A model generated the notes under the pieces. It saw nothing but the letters and a program-made list of their open reading frames with translations. It was not told the origin of the DNA and searched no databases. Below are positions 48,707 to 59,036 of a stretch of DNA of 64,000 nt, piece after piece; position 1 is the stretch's first letter; each line of letters opens with the position of its first letter. The DNA is taken from the NCBI RefSeq assembly GCF_039872765.1, contig NZ_JBDPZC010000003.1, forward strand, positions 124,001 through 188,000, read 5' to 3'. Position numbers and translations under genes: made by a program. Origin of the DNA: Roseateles_B flavus. Lineage in GTDB: Bacteria > Pseudomonadota > Gammaproteobacteria > Burkholderiales > Burkholderiaceae_C.

Positions 48707-49798
48707 ATGAGCTTCAAGAAAGAACCGGGCTACCGCCATGGCAGCCCCCTGAGAACAGGCGTGCTGCTGTGCAATCTGGGCACGCCGGAGGCCCCCACCG
48801 CCCCGGCCCTGCGCCGCTACCTGGCCGAGTTCCTGAGCGACCCGCGCGTGGTGGAGATCCCTCGCCTGGTCTGGATGGTGATCCTGCACGGCATCATCCT
48901 GCGCGTGCGCCCGGCCAAGTCGGCGGCCAAGTACGCCACGGTCTGGCTGAAGGAAGGCTCGCCGCTGAAGGTCTGGACCGAGCGCCAGGCCAAGCTGCTG
49001 CAGGGCCTGCTGGGCGAGCGCGGCCATCAACTGCAGGTGCGCCATGCCATGCGCTACGGCCAACCCTCCATCGCCAGCCAGCTCGATGCCTTCAAGGCCG
49101 AGGGCGTGACGCGCATCCTGGTCCTGCCCGCCTATCCGCAGTACTCCGGCGCCACCACGGGCAGCGTGATCGATGCCGTGGCCCGCTGGGCCCTGCAAAC
49201 CCGCCATGTGCCCGAGCTGCGCTTCATCAACCGATACCACGACGACCCCGCCCACATCCGGGCGCTGGCCGACAGCGTGCGCCGCCACTGGACCACCCAC
49301 GGCCAGGGCGACAAGCTGGTGATGAGCTTCCACGGCATGCCCGAGCGCACCCTCCACCTGGGCGATCCCTACCACTGCGAATGCCTCAAGACCGGCCGCC
49401 TGCTGGCCCAGGCCCTCGGGCTGCGGGAAGACCAGTACCTGGTGAGCTTCCAGAGCCGCTTCGGCAAGGCCAAATGGCTGGAACCCTATACCGAGCCCAC
49501 CCTGCGCCAGTTGGCCGCGACCGGGCTGAAGTCGGTGGACCTGGTCTGCCCGGGCTTCAGTGCCGACTGCCTGGAGACGCTGGAAGAAATCGCCCAGGAA
49601 GCCAAGGAGGCTTTCGAGACCTCCGGCGGCCAGCGCTTCAGCTACATCCCCTGCCTCAACGACGACCCGCAGGGCATGCGCGCACTGGCGGAGCTGGCGG
49701 AGCGCCATCTGCAGGGCTGGCCCACGAAGGACATGCCGGACGCCGCCGGGCTGCAGGCCCAGGCGGACCGCGCCCGCCGGCTGGGTGCCTCGGCATGA
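48707..49798 (+). CDS. hemH: Ferrochelatase
   Basis: Inserts Fe(2+) into protoporphyrin IX in the last step of haem synthesis. At 363 aa it has VLLCNLGTPEAPTAPALRRYL at the N-terminus, LPAYPQYSGATTGSV, the catalytic histidine in MSFHGMPERTL (about residues 207-217), and CPGFSADCLETLEEI with the active glutamates. No C-terminal iron-sulfur cysteines are seen. Its stop overlaps hslR by 4 bp. The hemH-hslR-grpE-dnaK-dnaJ order is familiar in Burkholderiales, where hrcA often precedes; hrcA is not present here. Confidence 0.96.
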   Translation: MSFKKEPGYRHGSPLRTGVLLCNLGTPEAPTAPALRRYLAEFLSDPRVVEIPRLVWMVILHGIILRVRPAKSAAKYATVWLKEGSPLKVWTERQAKLLQGLLGERGHQLQVRHAMRYGQPSIASQLDAFKAEGVTRILVLPAYPQYSGATTGSVIDAVARWALQTRHVPELRFINRYHDDPAHIRALADSVRRHWTTHGQGDKLVMSFHGMPERTLHLGDPYHCECLKTGRLLAQALGLREDQYLVSFQSRFGKAKWLEPYTEPTLRQLAATGLKSVDLVCPGFSADCLETLEEIAQEAKEAFETSGGQRFSYIPCLNDDPQGMRALAELAERHLQGWPTKDMPDAAGLQAQADRARRLGASA

Positions 49799-50214
49799 AG
49801 GCTCTGCCCCTGGCCGAGGAAGTGCGCCTGGACAAATGGCTCTGGGCCGCCCGCTTCTACAAGACGCGCGCCCTGGCCGTCGAGGAGATCGGCAAGGGCC
49901 GGGTGAGCGTCAACGGCCAGCCGGCCAAGCCCTCGCGTGAGCTCAAGCCCGGCGACGTGCTGCAGCTGCGCCAGGGCGTGGTGGAGCGCGAGGTCGTCGT
50001 GCGGGCCCTGTCCCACGTACGCGGCCCGGCGCCCCAGGCCCAGGCGCTCTACGAAGAAACGGCTGAAAGCCTGCTCAAGCGCGAGCAGGCCGCCGAAAGC
50101 CGCCGCCTGGCCCCCGAGCCCGCCTCCACCATCGTCCAGGGCCGCCCCACCAAACAGGACCGCCGCCGCCTGGCCGACTGGAACCGCTGGAGCGCCGAGG
50201 CGGAGCCCGACTGA
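49795..50214 (+). CDS. hslR: S4-domain ribosome-associated heat shock protein Hsp15
   Basis: Binds stalled 50S subunits carrying nascent chains. The 139-aa protein has an N-terminal S4 RNA-binding domain (about 8-70: VRLDKWLWAARFYKTRALAVE, GRVSVNGQPAKPSRELKPGD) and a basic C-terminal region ending KQDRRRLADWNRW, typical of Hsp15. Its ATG overlaps the hemH stop (ATGA), suggesting translational coupling. Confidence 0.94.
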   Translation: MKALPLAEEVRLDKWLWAARFYKTRALAVEEIGKGRVSVNGQPAKPSRELKPGDVLQLRQGVVEREVVVRALSHVRGPAPQAQALYEETAESLLKREQAAESRRLAPEPASTIVQGRPTKQDRRRLADWNRWSAEAEPD

Positions 50215-50238
50215 GCCAGGCCCTGCTGGCTGTTGAAA

Positions 50239-50256
50239 TCAAGGGTTTTCCCTTGA
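50239..50256. promoter_or_regulatory. Palindrome overlapping the grpE heat-shock promoter
   Basis: TCAAGGG and CCCTTGA flank TTTT. The right arm overlaps the -35 element CTTGAAA at 50252. It is not the HrcA operator CIRCE and lacks a T-run on either strand suited to termination. Confidence 0.45.
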
Positions 50257-50303
50257 AAAAACTGAAGCAATCCCCTCTTGAACTCCAGGGCTTCGCCCCC
50301 AGC
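50252..50303 (+). promoter_or_regulatory. Two sigma-32-like promoters upstream of grpE
   Basis: First: CTTGAAA at 50252-50258, 13-bp spacer, CCCCTC at 50272-50277. Second, weaker: CTTGAAC at 50277-50283, 12-bp spacer, CCCCCAGC at 50296-50303. Both resemble the heat-shock pattern CTTGAAA-N13-CCCCATNT and lie 70-120 bp before the grpE start. Confidence 0.65.
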
Positions 50304-50369
50304 TAGCCCGCGTCGCCCCGTTTCATGGCTGGACCATGAGTTGCCGGGGCTCTTCTACGCCCACCATCC

Positions 50370-50888
50370 ATGAGCAACGAGAACCACACCCCCGACACTG
50401 CCGCCGATGCCGCCCCTGCCGCCACCGAGCTGAGCCCGGAGCAGAAGCTGGCCGATCTGGAGGCCCGCCTGGCCGAGATGTCCGACGCCTACCTGCGCGC
50501 CAAGGCCGAGGTGGAGAACATCCGCCGCCGCTCGGACGAAGAGATGTCCAAGGCCCGCAAGTTCGCCGTGGAAGGCTTCGCCGAGGCCATGCTGCCCGTG
50601 ATGGACAGCATGGAAGCTGCCATCGCCCGCCCGGACGCCCGCGTCGAGCAGGTGCTGGAAGGCGTACATGCCACCCGCCGCCAGCTGGCCGCCGCGCTGG
50701 AGCGCAACAAGGTGCTGGAGATCAATCCGGCCGCCGGCACCAAGTTCGATCCGCACCAGCACCAGGCCATCTCTATGGTGCCAGCGGACCAGGAGGCCAA
50801 CACCGTCGTCGCGGTCCTGCAGAAGGGCTATTCCATTGCCGAGCGCGTGCTGCGCCCGGCCCTGGTGACGGTCGCCGCCCCCAAGTAA
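50370..50888 (+). CDS. grpE: Nucleotide exchange factor GrpE
   Basis: Releases ADP from DnaK. The 172 aa begin with an Ala/Thr-rich disordered segment. A long coiled coil follows (LSPEQKLADLEARLAEMSDAYLRAKAEVEN, described in part), then RRRSDEEMSKARKFAVEGFAEAMLPVMDS and the beta-wing domain ending AISMVPADQEANTVVAVLQKGY and RPALVTV. First gene of the chaperone group, 86 bp before dnaK. Confidence 0.97.
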   Translation: MSNENHTPDTAADAAPAATELSPEQKLADLEARLAEMSDAYLRAKAEVENIRRRSDEEMSKARKFAVEGFAEAMLPVMDSMEAAIARPDARVEQVLEGVHATRRQLAAALERNKVLEINPAAGTKFDPHQHQAISMVPADQEANTVVAVLQKGYSIAERVLRPALVTVAAPK

Positions 50889-50974
50889 TTCACGGTACGC
50901 GGCCCTTGAAACGCCGCGACCCAACCGCATTTCGTCCTTAACGAAACCAGATTCAGGATCAGGAGCAAAAAATC

Positions 50975-52924
<1,950 letters not shown>

Positions 52925-53046
52925 TCCGACGGCCCCACCCCGCAGGCTTCGCGGCCCGCGGGGCGTGCTGACCCGCCGCGCCCCCGCCTGGGATCACCCC
53001 TTGGCCCCCGGCGCGGCGCAATTGTTTGAGAAGCCAGGATCCGCCC

Positions 53047-54186
53047 ATGGCAAAGCGTGACTATTACGAAGTCCTCGGCGTCGCCAAGAACGCCAGCGAC
53101 GAGGACATCAAGAAGGCCTACCGCAAGCTGGCCATGAAGTACCACCCGGACCGCAACCAGGGTGATGGCGCCGCTGCAGCCGAGGAGAAGTTCAAGGAGG
53201 CCAAGGAGGCCTACGAGATGCTCTCCGACGGACAGAAGCGCGCCGCCTACGACCAGTACGGCCATGCCGGCGTCGACCCGAACATGGGCGGCCGCGGTGG
53301 CCCGGGCGCGGAGGGCTTCGGCGGCTTCGCCGAAGCCTTCGGCGACATCTTCGGCGACATCTTCGGCGGTGCCGGCGGGCGTCGCGGCGGCGGCCAGCAG
53401 GTCTACCGCGGCAGCGACCTCTCCTACGCCATGGAGATCACGCTGGAGGAGGCGGCCCGCGGCAAGGAAACGCAGATCCGCATTCCTGCCTGGGAATCCT
53501 GCGAGACCTGCAACGGCAGCGGGGCAAAACCTGGCACCTCGGCCAAGACCTGCGGCTCCTGCGGCGGCTCGGGCACGGTGCACATGCGCCAGGGCTTCTT
53601 CAGCGTGCAGCAGACCTGCCCGCACTGCCATGGCAGCGGCAAGATCATCCCGGACCCCTGCACCACCTGCAGCGGCCAGGGCAAGATCAAGAAGACCAAG
53701 ACGCTGGAGGTCAAGATTCCGGCCGGCATCAACGAAGGCATGCGCATCCGCTCGGCGGGCAACGGCGAGCCTGGCGTGAATGGCGGCCCGGCGGGCGACC
53801 TCTACATCGAGATCCGGATCAAGCAGCACGACATCTTCGAGCGCGACGGCGACGACCTGCACTGCACCATGCCGGTGGGCATGACCACCGCGGCGCTGGG
53901 CGGCACCATCGAGGTCCCCACCCTGGGCGGCAAGGCCGAGATCGATCTGCCCGAGGGCACCCAGCACGGCAAGACCTTCCGCCTGCGCGGCAAGGGCATC
54001 AAGGGCGTGCGCTCCAGCTATCCGGGCGATCTGTACTGCCACATCAGCGTGGAGACGCCGGTCAAGCTCACCGAGTACCAGCGCAAGCTGCTCAAGGACC
54101 TGGACAAGAGCTTCAGGGACGGCGGCGAGCGACACTCGCCCAATGCCAAGAGCTGGACGGACCGCGTCAAGGACCTGTTCAAGTAA
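53047..54186 (+). CDS. dnaJ: Molecular chaperone DnaJ (Hsp40)
   Basis: Delivers substrates to DnaK and stimulates its ATPase. The 379 aa have a J domain with HPD at residues 33-35, a Gly/Phe-rich linker (GGFAEAFGDIFGDIFGG), four CxxCxGxG zinc motifs (CETCNGSG, CGSCGGSG, CPHCHGSG, CTTCSGQG) and two C-terminal beta-barrel domains. The ATG at 53047 gives the canonical MAKRDYYEVLG start and follows an AGGA ribosome binding site. A hairpin terminator follows. Confidence 0.98.
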   Translation: MAKRDYYEVLGVAKNASDEDIKKAYRKLAMKYHPDRNQGDGAAAAEEKFKEAKEAYEMLSDGQKRAAYDQYGHAGVDPNMGGRGGPGAEGFGGFAEAFGDIFGDIFGGAGGRRGGGQQVYRGSDLSYAMEITLEEAARGKETQIRIPAWESCETCNGSGAKPGTSAKTCGSCGGSGTVHMRQGFFSVQQTCPHCHGSGKIIPDPCTTCSGQGKIKKTKTLEVKIPAGINEGMRIRSAGNGEPGVNGGPAGDLYIEIRIKQHDIFERDGDDLHCTMPVGMTTAALGGTIEVPTLGGKAEIDLPEGTQHGKTFRLRGKGIKGVRSSYPGDLYCHISVETPVKLTEYQRKLLKDLDKSFRDGGERHSPNAKSWTDRVKDLFK

Positions 54187-54213
54187 GCGCCGGGCCCACC
54201 GCCCCCGCCTCCG

Positions 54214-54237
54214 ATGAGCCCCCTGCGGGCTCATTTT
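54214..54237 (+). terminator. Terminator of dnaJ
   Basis: ATGAGCCC and GGGCTCAT form an 8-bp stem with a 5-nt loop followed by TTT. Confidence 0.75.
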
Positions 54238-54364
54238 CATTGGAGAGTGGTAATTTGGCCGCAGCTTTGCGGTTATTGCGGGTCAAGTCGCGCATGATCT
54301 GGCCGAAGATCGTCTGGACAGTTCAGGATTGAATCACCCCATGGCGGGAGGCCGCCATTGACCC

Positions 54365-55990
54365 ATGCAGATGCTCGACAAGGACATCCAGGAGGCCTGC
54401 GCCCTGGTCATCGACAGCAACGCCACCTCGCGCAGCCTGATGGCGGCGCAGCTGCGCGAGCTGGGCGTGGGCACGGTGCGCCAGGCCACACGGGTCAAGG
54501 ACGCCCGCATCATCCTGGAGCACAAGGCCTACGACATCGTCCTGTGTGACTACCACTTTGACGGCTCCGACATGTCCGGCCAGGACCTGCTGGACGAGCT
54601 GCGCCGCGAGAACCTGCTGCCCTATTCCACTGTCTTCGTGATGGTGACCGGCGAGGCCACCTACGCCAAGGTGGCGGAAGCCGCCGAGGCCGCGCTGGAC
54701 GCCTACCTGATCAAGCCCTACACCAGCGCCTCGCTGTCTGACCGGCTGAGCAGTGCGCGCTATCGCAAGCGGGTGCTCAAGGACATCTTCGAGGCCATCG
54801 AGCAGCAGAATTTCGAGCTGGCGGCCCAGCTGTGCCTGAAGCGCTTCGAGGAGCGCGCCCAGTTCTGGCTTTATGCCGCCCGCATCGGCGCCGAACTGCT
54901 GCTGCGCCTCAACCGCCTGGAGGACGCCCGCAAGCTCTACGACGCCATCATCGAGGCCAAGACCGTGCCCTGGGCCCGCCTGGGCGTGGCCCGCACTGAG
55001 CTGGCCTCGGGCAACCTCGTGGCGGCCAAGCGCACCCTGGAGGCCCTGATCGGCGACATGCCCGACCATGCCGACTCCTACGACGTCATGGGCCGCGTGC
55101 AGATGGAACAGGGCGAGATCACCGACGCCCTGCGCACCTACCGCACCGCCGCCAACCTCACCCCCGGCTGCCTGCTGCGCCAGCAGCGGGCGGGCACCCT
55201 GGCCTTCTATGCCGGCGAGCGTGATGAGGCCCTGAAGCAGCTCGAGCGCGCCATGATCAATGGCCTGCGCTCCAAGCTCTTCGACATGTTCACCCTGGTC
55301 TTGATCGCCCTGATGCGCTTCGACCAGCGCGACGGCAAGAACCTCAAGCTGGTGCACGAGGCCATGCTGCGCGAGATCGAGCGCGCCCCCAAGGCCACGC
55401 GCCTGCTGCGCTTCGGCACGATGATCCAGGGCCTGCGCCTGCTTTACGAACGCCGGGTGGCCGATGCCCTGCAGCTGGCTCGCGAGATGAGCCAGGAGCT
55501 GGACAGAGAAGCCTTCGACCTCGAAGCCGCCAGCCTGCTGCTGGCCTTCTGGATCCGCTTCTCGGGCCAGGAGATCCAGCTCGAGGAGATCAAGGACCTG
55601 ATCACCCGCATCGGCCTGCGCTACTGCACCTCCAAGGCCAGTACCGAGGTGCTGATCGCCATGTGCGAGAAGCAGGAGATGGCCATGACCGAGCTGCGCG
55701 AGTGCCATGCCCGCATCTTCGGCATCGCCGAGACAGCCATGCGCCACACCATGCGCGGCAGCGCGCGGGTGGGCGTGGAGCTGCTGATCCAACAGGGCGA
55801 GGAAACGCGCAATGCCAAGCTGATCGACATGGCTCAGGCCGTGCTGAAGCGGCATGCCGAGAAGATCGAGGACGCCGACCACCTCAACGTCCAGATCGAG
55901 GCCCTGCAGAAGCGCTTCGTCCTGCCCCTGGGCGTGACCATCTCACGCCGCAACGTCCGGCAGGCCGGCGGCCTGGCCCTGCGCAGCTGA
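54365..55990 (+). CDS. Response regulator receiver-TPR protein
   Basis: 541 aa. The N-terminal CheY-like receiver (about 10-130) has an acidic start (VIDSN), the phospho-acceptor Asp62 in IVLCDYHFDG, and the lysine in AYLIKPYTS near residue 116. The remainder is helical TPR-like repeats (about 140-480) ending in a basic tail; no DNA-binding or enzymatic output domain is recognisable. It should work by phosphorylation-dependent protein binding. No kinase gene is adjacent. A second ATG two codons on is possible, and the GGGAGG sequence upstream is poorly spaced. Confidence 0.85.
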   Translation: MQMLDKDIQEACALVIDSNATSRSLMAAQLRELGVGTVRQATRVKDARIILEHKAYDIVLCDYHFDGSDMSGQDLLDELRRENLLPYSTVFVMVTGEATYAKVAEAAEAALDAYLIKPYTSASLSDRLSSARYRKRVLKDIFEAIEQQNFELAAQLCLKRFEERAQFWLYAARIGAELLLRLNRLEDARKLYDAIIEAKTVPWARLGVARTELASGNLVAAKRTLEALIGDMPDHADSYDVMGRVQMEQGEITDALRTYRTAANLTPGCLLRQQRAGTLAFYAGERDEALKQLERAMINGLRSKLFDMFTLVLIALMRFDQRDGKNLKLVHEAMLREIERAPKATRLLRFGTMIQGLRLLYERRVADALQLAREMSQELDREAFDLEAASLLLAFWIRFSGQEIQLEEIKDLITRIGLRYCTSKASTEVLIAMCEKQEMAMTELRECHARIFGIAETAMRHTMRGSARVGVELLIQQGEETRNAKLIDMAQAVLKRHAEKIEDADHLNVQIEALQKRFVLPLGVTISRRNVRQAGGLALRS

Positions 55991-56092
55991 CAAGACCTGC
56001 CGCGGGACGCGCAGCCGCGCCCTCCCTGACAGCGCCCGGCCCGTCACCGGCCTGGGCCACAATGCCGGGCGTCCCCTGCCCAGGTCTCCTGC

Positions 56093-57760
56093 ATGAAGCG
56101 ATCCGAATTCCAAGCCGCCCCCGTCAAGCACTGGTCTGCGCTCACCCTGAGCTGGCTCGCCGCCCTGTGGATGGGCCTGCTGGCCAACTGGCCCCTGTGG
56201 CAGCGCATGCTGACCCTGCCCGAACTGGCGGGCGCCAAGGGCTGGGGTTTCATCGCCTTGTTCGCGGGCATGGTCATCGCCCTGCATGGCGCCCTGCTGA
56301 GCCTGCTGGCCTGGCCGCGGCTCTTCAAGCCCGTGCTGCTGCTGTGCCTGCTCAGCGCCGCCGCAGCGGCCCACTTCATGGGGGCCTACGGCACGGTGAT
56401 GGACCCGACCATGATGGTCAATGTCCTGCAGACCGATGCCAAGGAAACCCGCGACCTGCTGAGCCTGCGCCTGCTGGCCAGCCTGCTGCTGCTGGGTCTG
56501 CTGCCTGCCCTGTGGCTGTGGCGCAGGCCCGTGGCGCCGCAGTCCTGGGCGAAGCGCCTGGGCCTGAACCTTGCTGGCTTCGTGGGCGGTCTGGCGCTGA
56601 TGGTGGGCCTGGCGATGAGCAGCTATGCCGACCTGGCCTCGACCATGCGCAACTACCCGGCCCTGCGCTACATGATCAACCCGCTGGCCTCGTTCTGGTC
56701 CCTGGGCGTGGTGGCCGTCGAGTCGCACAAGGCGCCTGCCGGCCCGCCCGCGGTGGTTGCGGCCGACGCGCACTGGCAGCCCGCCGACCCGAAGGCCCGC
56801 CCTCGCCTGCTGGTGCTGATGGTCGGCGAGACAGCGCGCTCCGCCAATTTCTCCCTGAACGGCTATGCGCGCCCCACCAACCCGCGTCTGGCGGGTCTGG
56901 ACGTGCTGAGCTTCCGCCAGGTCAGCGCCTGCGGCACCAGCACGGCGGCCTCCCTGCCCTGCATGTTCTCGCACCTCGGACGCAGCGCCTACCTGGACCA
57001 CGGCGCCGACCAGGAAAACCTGCTCGACGCCCTGCAGCGCGCCGGCCTGGCCGTGCTGTGGCTGGACAACCAGAGCGGCTGCAAGGGCCTGTGCGATCGC
57101 GTGCCGCATGCGCACGCCACGCAGGCCGCGGGTGCGACGCCCCTTCCCCCGGGGCTCTGCGAAGGCGGCGAATGCCTGGACATGGCCCTGCTCCACGACC
57201 TGGACACCCGTCTGCAGTCCCTCGATGCCCAGCGCCGCCAGCGCGGCGTGGTGCTGGTCATGCACCCCATGGGCAGCCACGGGCCGGCCTACTTCAAGCG
57301 CTCGCCCGAAGGCCAGAAGCCCTTCCAGCCCGAGTGCCGCAGCAATGCCCTGCAGCAATGCCCCCGCGAGCAGGTCGTGAATGCCTACGACAACAGCATC
57401 GTCTATGCCGACAGCGTGCTGGCGGAAACCATCGGCTGGCTGGAGCGCCAGAAGGGTTTCGACGTGAGCCTGCTGTATATGTCGGACCACGGCGAGTCCC
57501 TGGGCGAGAACAATCTCTACCTGCACGGCGTGCCCTATGCCGTCGCCCCGAAGGAGCAGACCCAGGTGCCCTGGATCGTCTGGCTGCCCGAGACAAGCGC
57601 GCAACGCTACGGCGTGGACAGCGCCTGCCTGCGCCGGCAACTGGACAAGCCCCTTTCCCACGACTGGCTGAGCCACACGGTGCTGGGCCTGGCCGAGGTG
57701 CGCAGCGCCATCTATCGGCCCGAGTGGGACCTGATGCATGCTTGCCGCAAGGCCCCCTGA
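56093..57760 (+). CDS. eptA: Phosphoethanolamine-lipid A transferase (EptA/PmrC-like)
   Basis: Transfers phosphoethanolamine from phosphatidylethanolamine to lipid A in the periplasmic leaflet, a change known to lower cationic peptide and polymyxin binding. The 555 aa have five N-terminal membrane helices (to about residue 180) and a periplasmic sulfatase-fold domain. It shows the metal site VGETARSANFSLNGY, the acceptor threonine in ACGTSTAASLPCMFSH (about residue 282), MGSHGPAYFKR, and SDHGESLGENNLYLHG. Cysteine pairs (GCKGLCDR, CEGGEC, CRSNALQQC) match family disulfides. Chromosomal housekeeping context with normal base composition argues for an intrinsic gene rather than a mobile mcr. Family assignment rests on motifs. 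Confidence 0.9.
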   Translation: MKRSEFQAAPVKHWSALTLSWLAALWMGLLANWPLWQRMLTLPELAGAKGWGFIALFAGMVIALHGALLSLLAWPRLFKPVLLLCLLSAAAAAHFMGAYGTVMDPTMMVNVLQTDAKETRDLLSLRLLASLLLLGLLPALWLWRRPVAPQSWAKRLGLNLAGFVGGLALMVGLAMSSYADLASTMRNYPALRYMINPLASFWSLGVVAVESHKAPAGPPAVVAADAHWQPADPKARPRLLVLMVGETARSANFSLNGYARPTNPRLAGLDVLSFRQVSACGTSTAASLPCMFSHLGRSAYLDHGADQENLLDALQRAGLAVLWLDNQSGCKGLCDRVPHAHATQAAGATPLPPGLCEGGECLDMALLHDLDTRLQSLDAQRRQRGVVLVMHPMGSHGPAYFKRSPEGQKPFQPECRSNALQQCPREQVVNAYDNSIVYADSVLAETIGWLERQKGFDVSLLYMSDHGESLGENNLYLHGVPYAVAPKEQTQVPWIVWLPETSAQRYGVDSACLRRQLDKPLSHDWLSHTVLGLAEVRSAIYRPEWDLMHACRKAP

Positions 57761-57805
57761 GCCCGTCCGAACTGAAGCGGCTGCAGACGGCCTCTGCGCA
57801 CGGCG

Positions 57806-58975
57806 CTAGAACAGTTCGCCCTGGGCCGACGGCTCCGCAGCTGACGCCCCAGGGCGCATGAAGCGCGTCAGGTCCATGGGCGTCCGCTCCCGGTTCAGGC
57901 CCAGGCGCGCGCAGGCCTTGCGCATGCGCTGCTGCAGCAGCTCGGCCCACAGCCCCTCCCCCTGCATGCGACTGCCGAAGCGAGGGTCGTTGTCACGGCC
58001 GCCACGCAGGTCGCGCAGGCGGGCCATCACGCGGGCAGAACGGTCCGGGAAGTGCTGCTGGAGCCAGTCCTGGAACAGGGGATTCACCTCCCAGGGCAGT
58101 CGCAGCGGGATGCTGAAGGCCGAGCAGGCCCCCGCCTCGGCCGCCTGCTCCAGGATGCGTTCGAGCTCGGGCTCATTGATGAAGGGGATCAGGGGCGAAA
58201 CGCTGACACCCACCGGCACGCCCGCCTCCGCCAGGGTGCGCAGGGTGCGCAGGCGCCGGTGCGGCGCGGCCGCCCGCGGCTCCAGGATGCGCGCGAGCTG
58301 CGGGTCCAGCGTGGTGATCGAGACATACACCGCTGCCAGGCCCTGGGCGGCCATGGGCGCGATCAGGTCCAGGTCCCGCTCCACGCCCGAGGACTTGGTG
58401 ACCAGAGAGAAGGGATGGCGATACTCGGCCAGCACCTCGATCACCTGGCGCGTGATGCCCAGCCGGCGCTCGATGGGCTGGTAGGCGTCCGTGGCGGTGC
58501 CGATGCACAGCAGTCGCGGTTGGTAGCGCGGCCGTGAGAGCTCGGCGCGCAGGCGTTCGGCCGCATTGACCTTGGCCACCAGGCGGGTCTCGAAATCCAG
58601 GCCCGGCGACAGGTTCAGGTAGCTGTGGGTGGGCCTCGCGAAGCAGTAGATGCAGCCGTGCTCGCAGCCCCGGTAGGGATTGATGGACAGGTCAAAGACG
58701 ATGTCCGGCGACTGATTGCTGCTGAGGATGCTGCGCGCCTGCTCCTCGAGCACCTGGGTCTCGGGGGTCAGGTCTTGCGCCTGCACCTGCTGGTCGAGGC
58801 TGCCCCAGCCGTCGTCAAAGACCTCCCGCTGGTCCCGCTCGAAACGGTGGGCGATGGCCCAGGCACTGCCGCGCCCCTTGATGGCCTGGGGCCAGGGCAG
58901 GACCTGCACGCCCTCGGCGCCTTCGGGGTCGGCGAACAGGGCATGGTCGGCAGGATCAGGGGGCGCGTGGGGCAT
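57806..58975 (-). CDS. PA0069-family radical SAM protein
   Basis: 389 aa, related to spore photoproduct lyase-like radical SAM proteins. The iron-sulfur motif CEHGCIYC is at residues 104-111, followed by a SAM-binding barrel (LLCIGTATDAYQPIERRLGITR, VTKSSGVERDLDLI, AAVYVSITTLD). IKGRG near residue 32 is a family hallmark. Function is unproven; a DNA-repair role has been suggested by relatedness. A LexA-type palindrome abuts the start codon. No ribosome binding site is visible; a GTG near residue 23 is an alternative start. One copy of the 15-bp GGGGTCAGGTCTTGC motif lies within the gene. Confidence 0.88.
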   Translation of the reverse strand: MPHAPPDPADHALFADPEGAEGVQVLPWPQAIKGRGSAWAIAHRFERDQREVFDDGWGSLDQQVQAQDLTPETQVLEEQARSILSSNQSPDIVFDLSINPYRGCEHGCIYCFARPTHSYLNLSPGLDFETRLVAKVNAAERLRAELSRPRYQPRLLCIGTATDAYQPIERRLGITRQVIEVLAEYRHPFSLVTKSSGVERDLDLIAPMAAQGLAAVYVSITTLDPQLARILEPRAAAPHRRLRTLRTLAEAGVPVGVSVSPLIPFINEPELERILEQAAEAGACSAFSIPLRLPWEVNPLFQDWLQQHFPDRSARVMARLRDLRGGRDNDPRFGSRMQGEGLWAELLQQRMRKACARLGLNRERTPMDLTRFMRPGASAAEPSAQGELF

Positions 58976-58976
58976 G

Positions 58977-58992
58977 CTGTATTTTCATACAG
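58977..58992. promoter_or_regulatory. LexA-type SOS box before the radical SAM gene
   Basis: CTGTATTTTCATACAG fits CTGT-N8-ACAG with A/T-rich centre. It ends 1-2 bp before the minus-strand ATG at 58975. A TTGAAA at 59003-59008 on the minus strand could be the -35, which would place the box over the promoter core. Confidence 0.75.
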
Positions 58993-59036
58993 TATTCCGC
59001 CATTTCAAACCCCGGACCCTGCCCCGCGTGGGGCGA

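Noticed and set aside
50215..50369. CIRCE/HrcA operator upstream of grpE
   Set aside because: The palindrome present has no resemblance to TTAGCACTC-N9-GAGTGCTAA.
56093..57760. Acquired mobile colistin-resistance gene
   Set aside because: No insertion sequence or composition shift nearby; core chromosomal setting favours an intrinsic eptA homologue.
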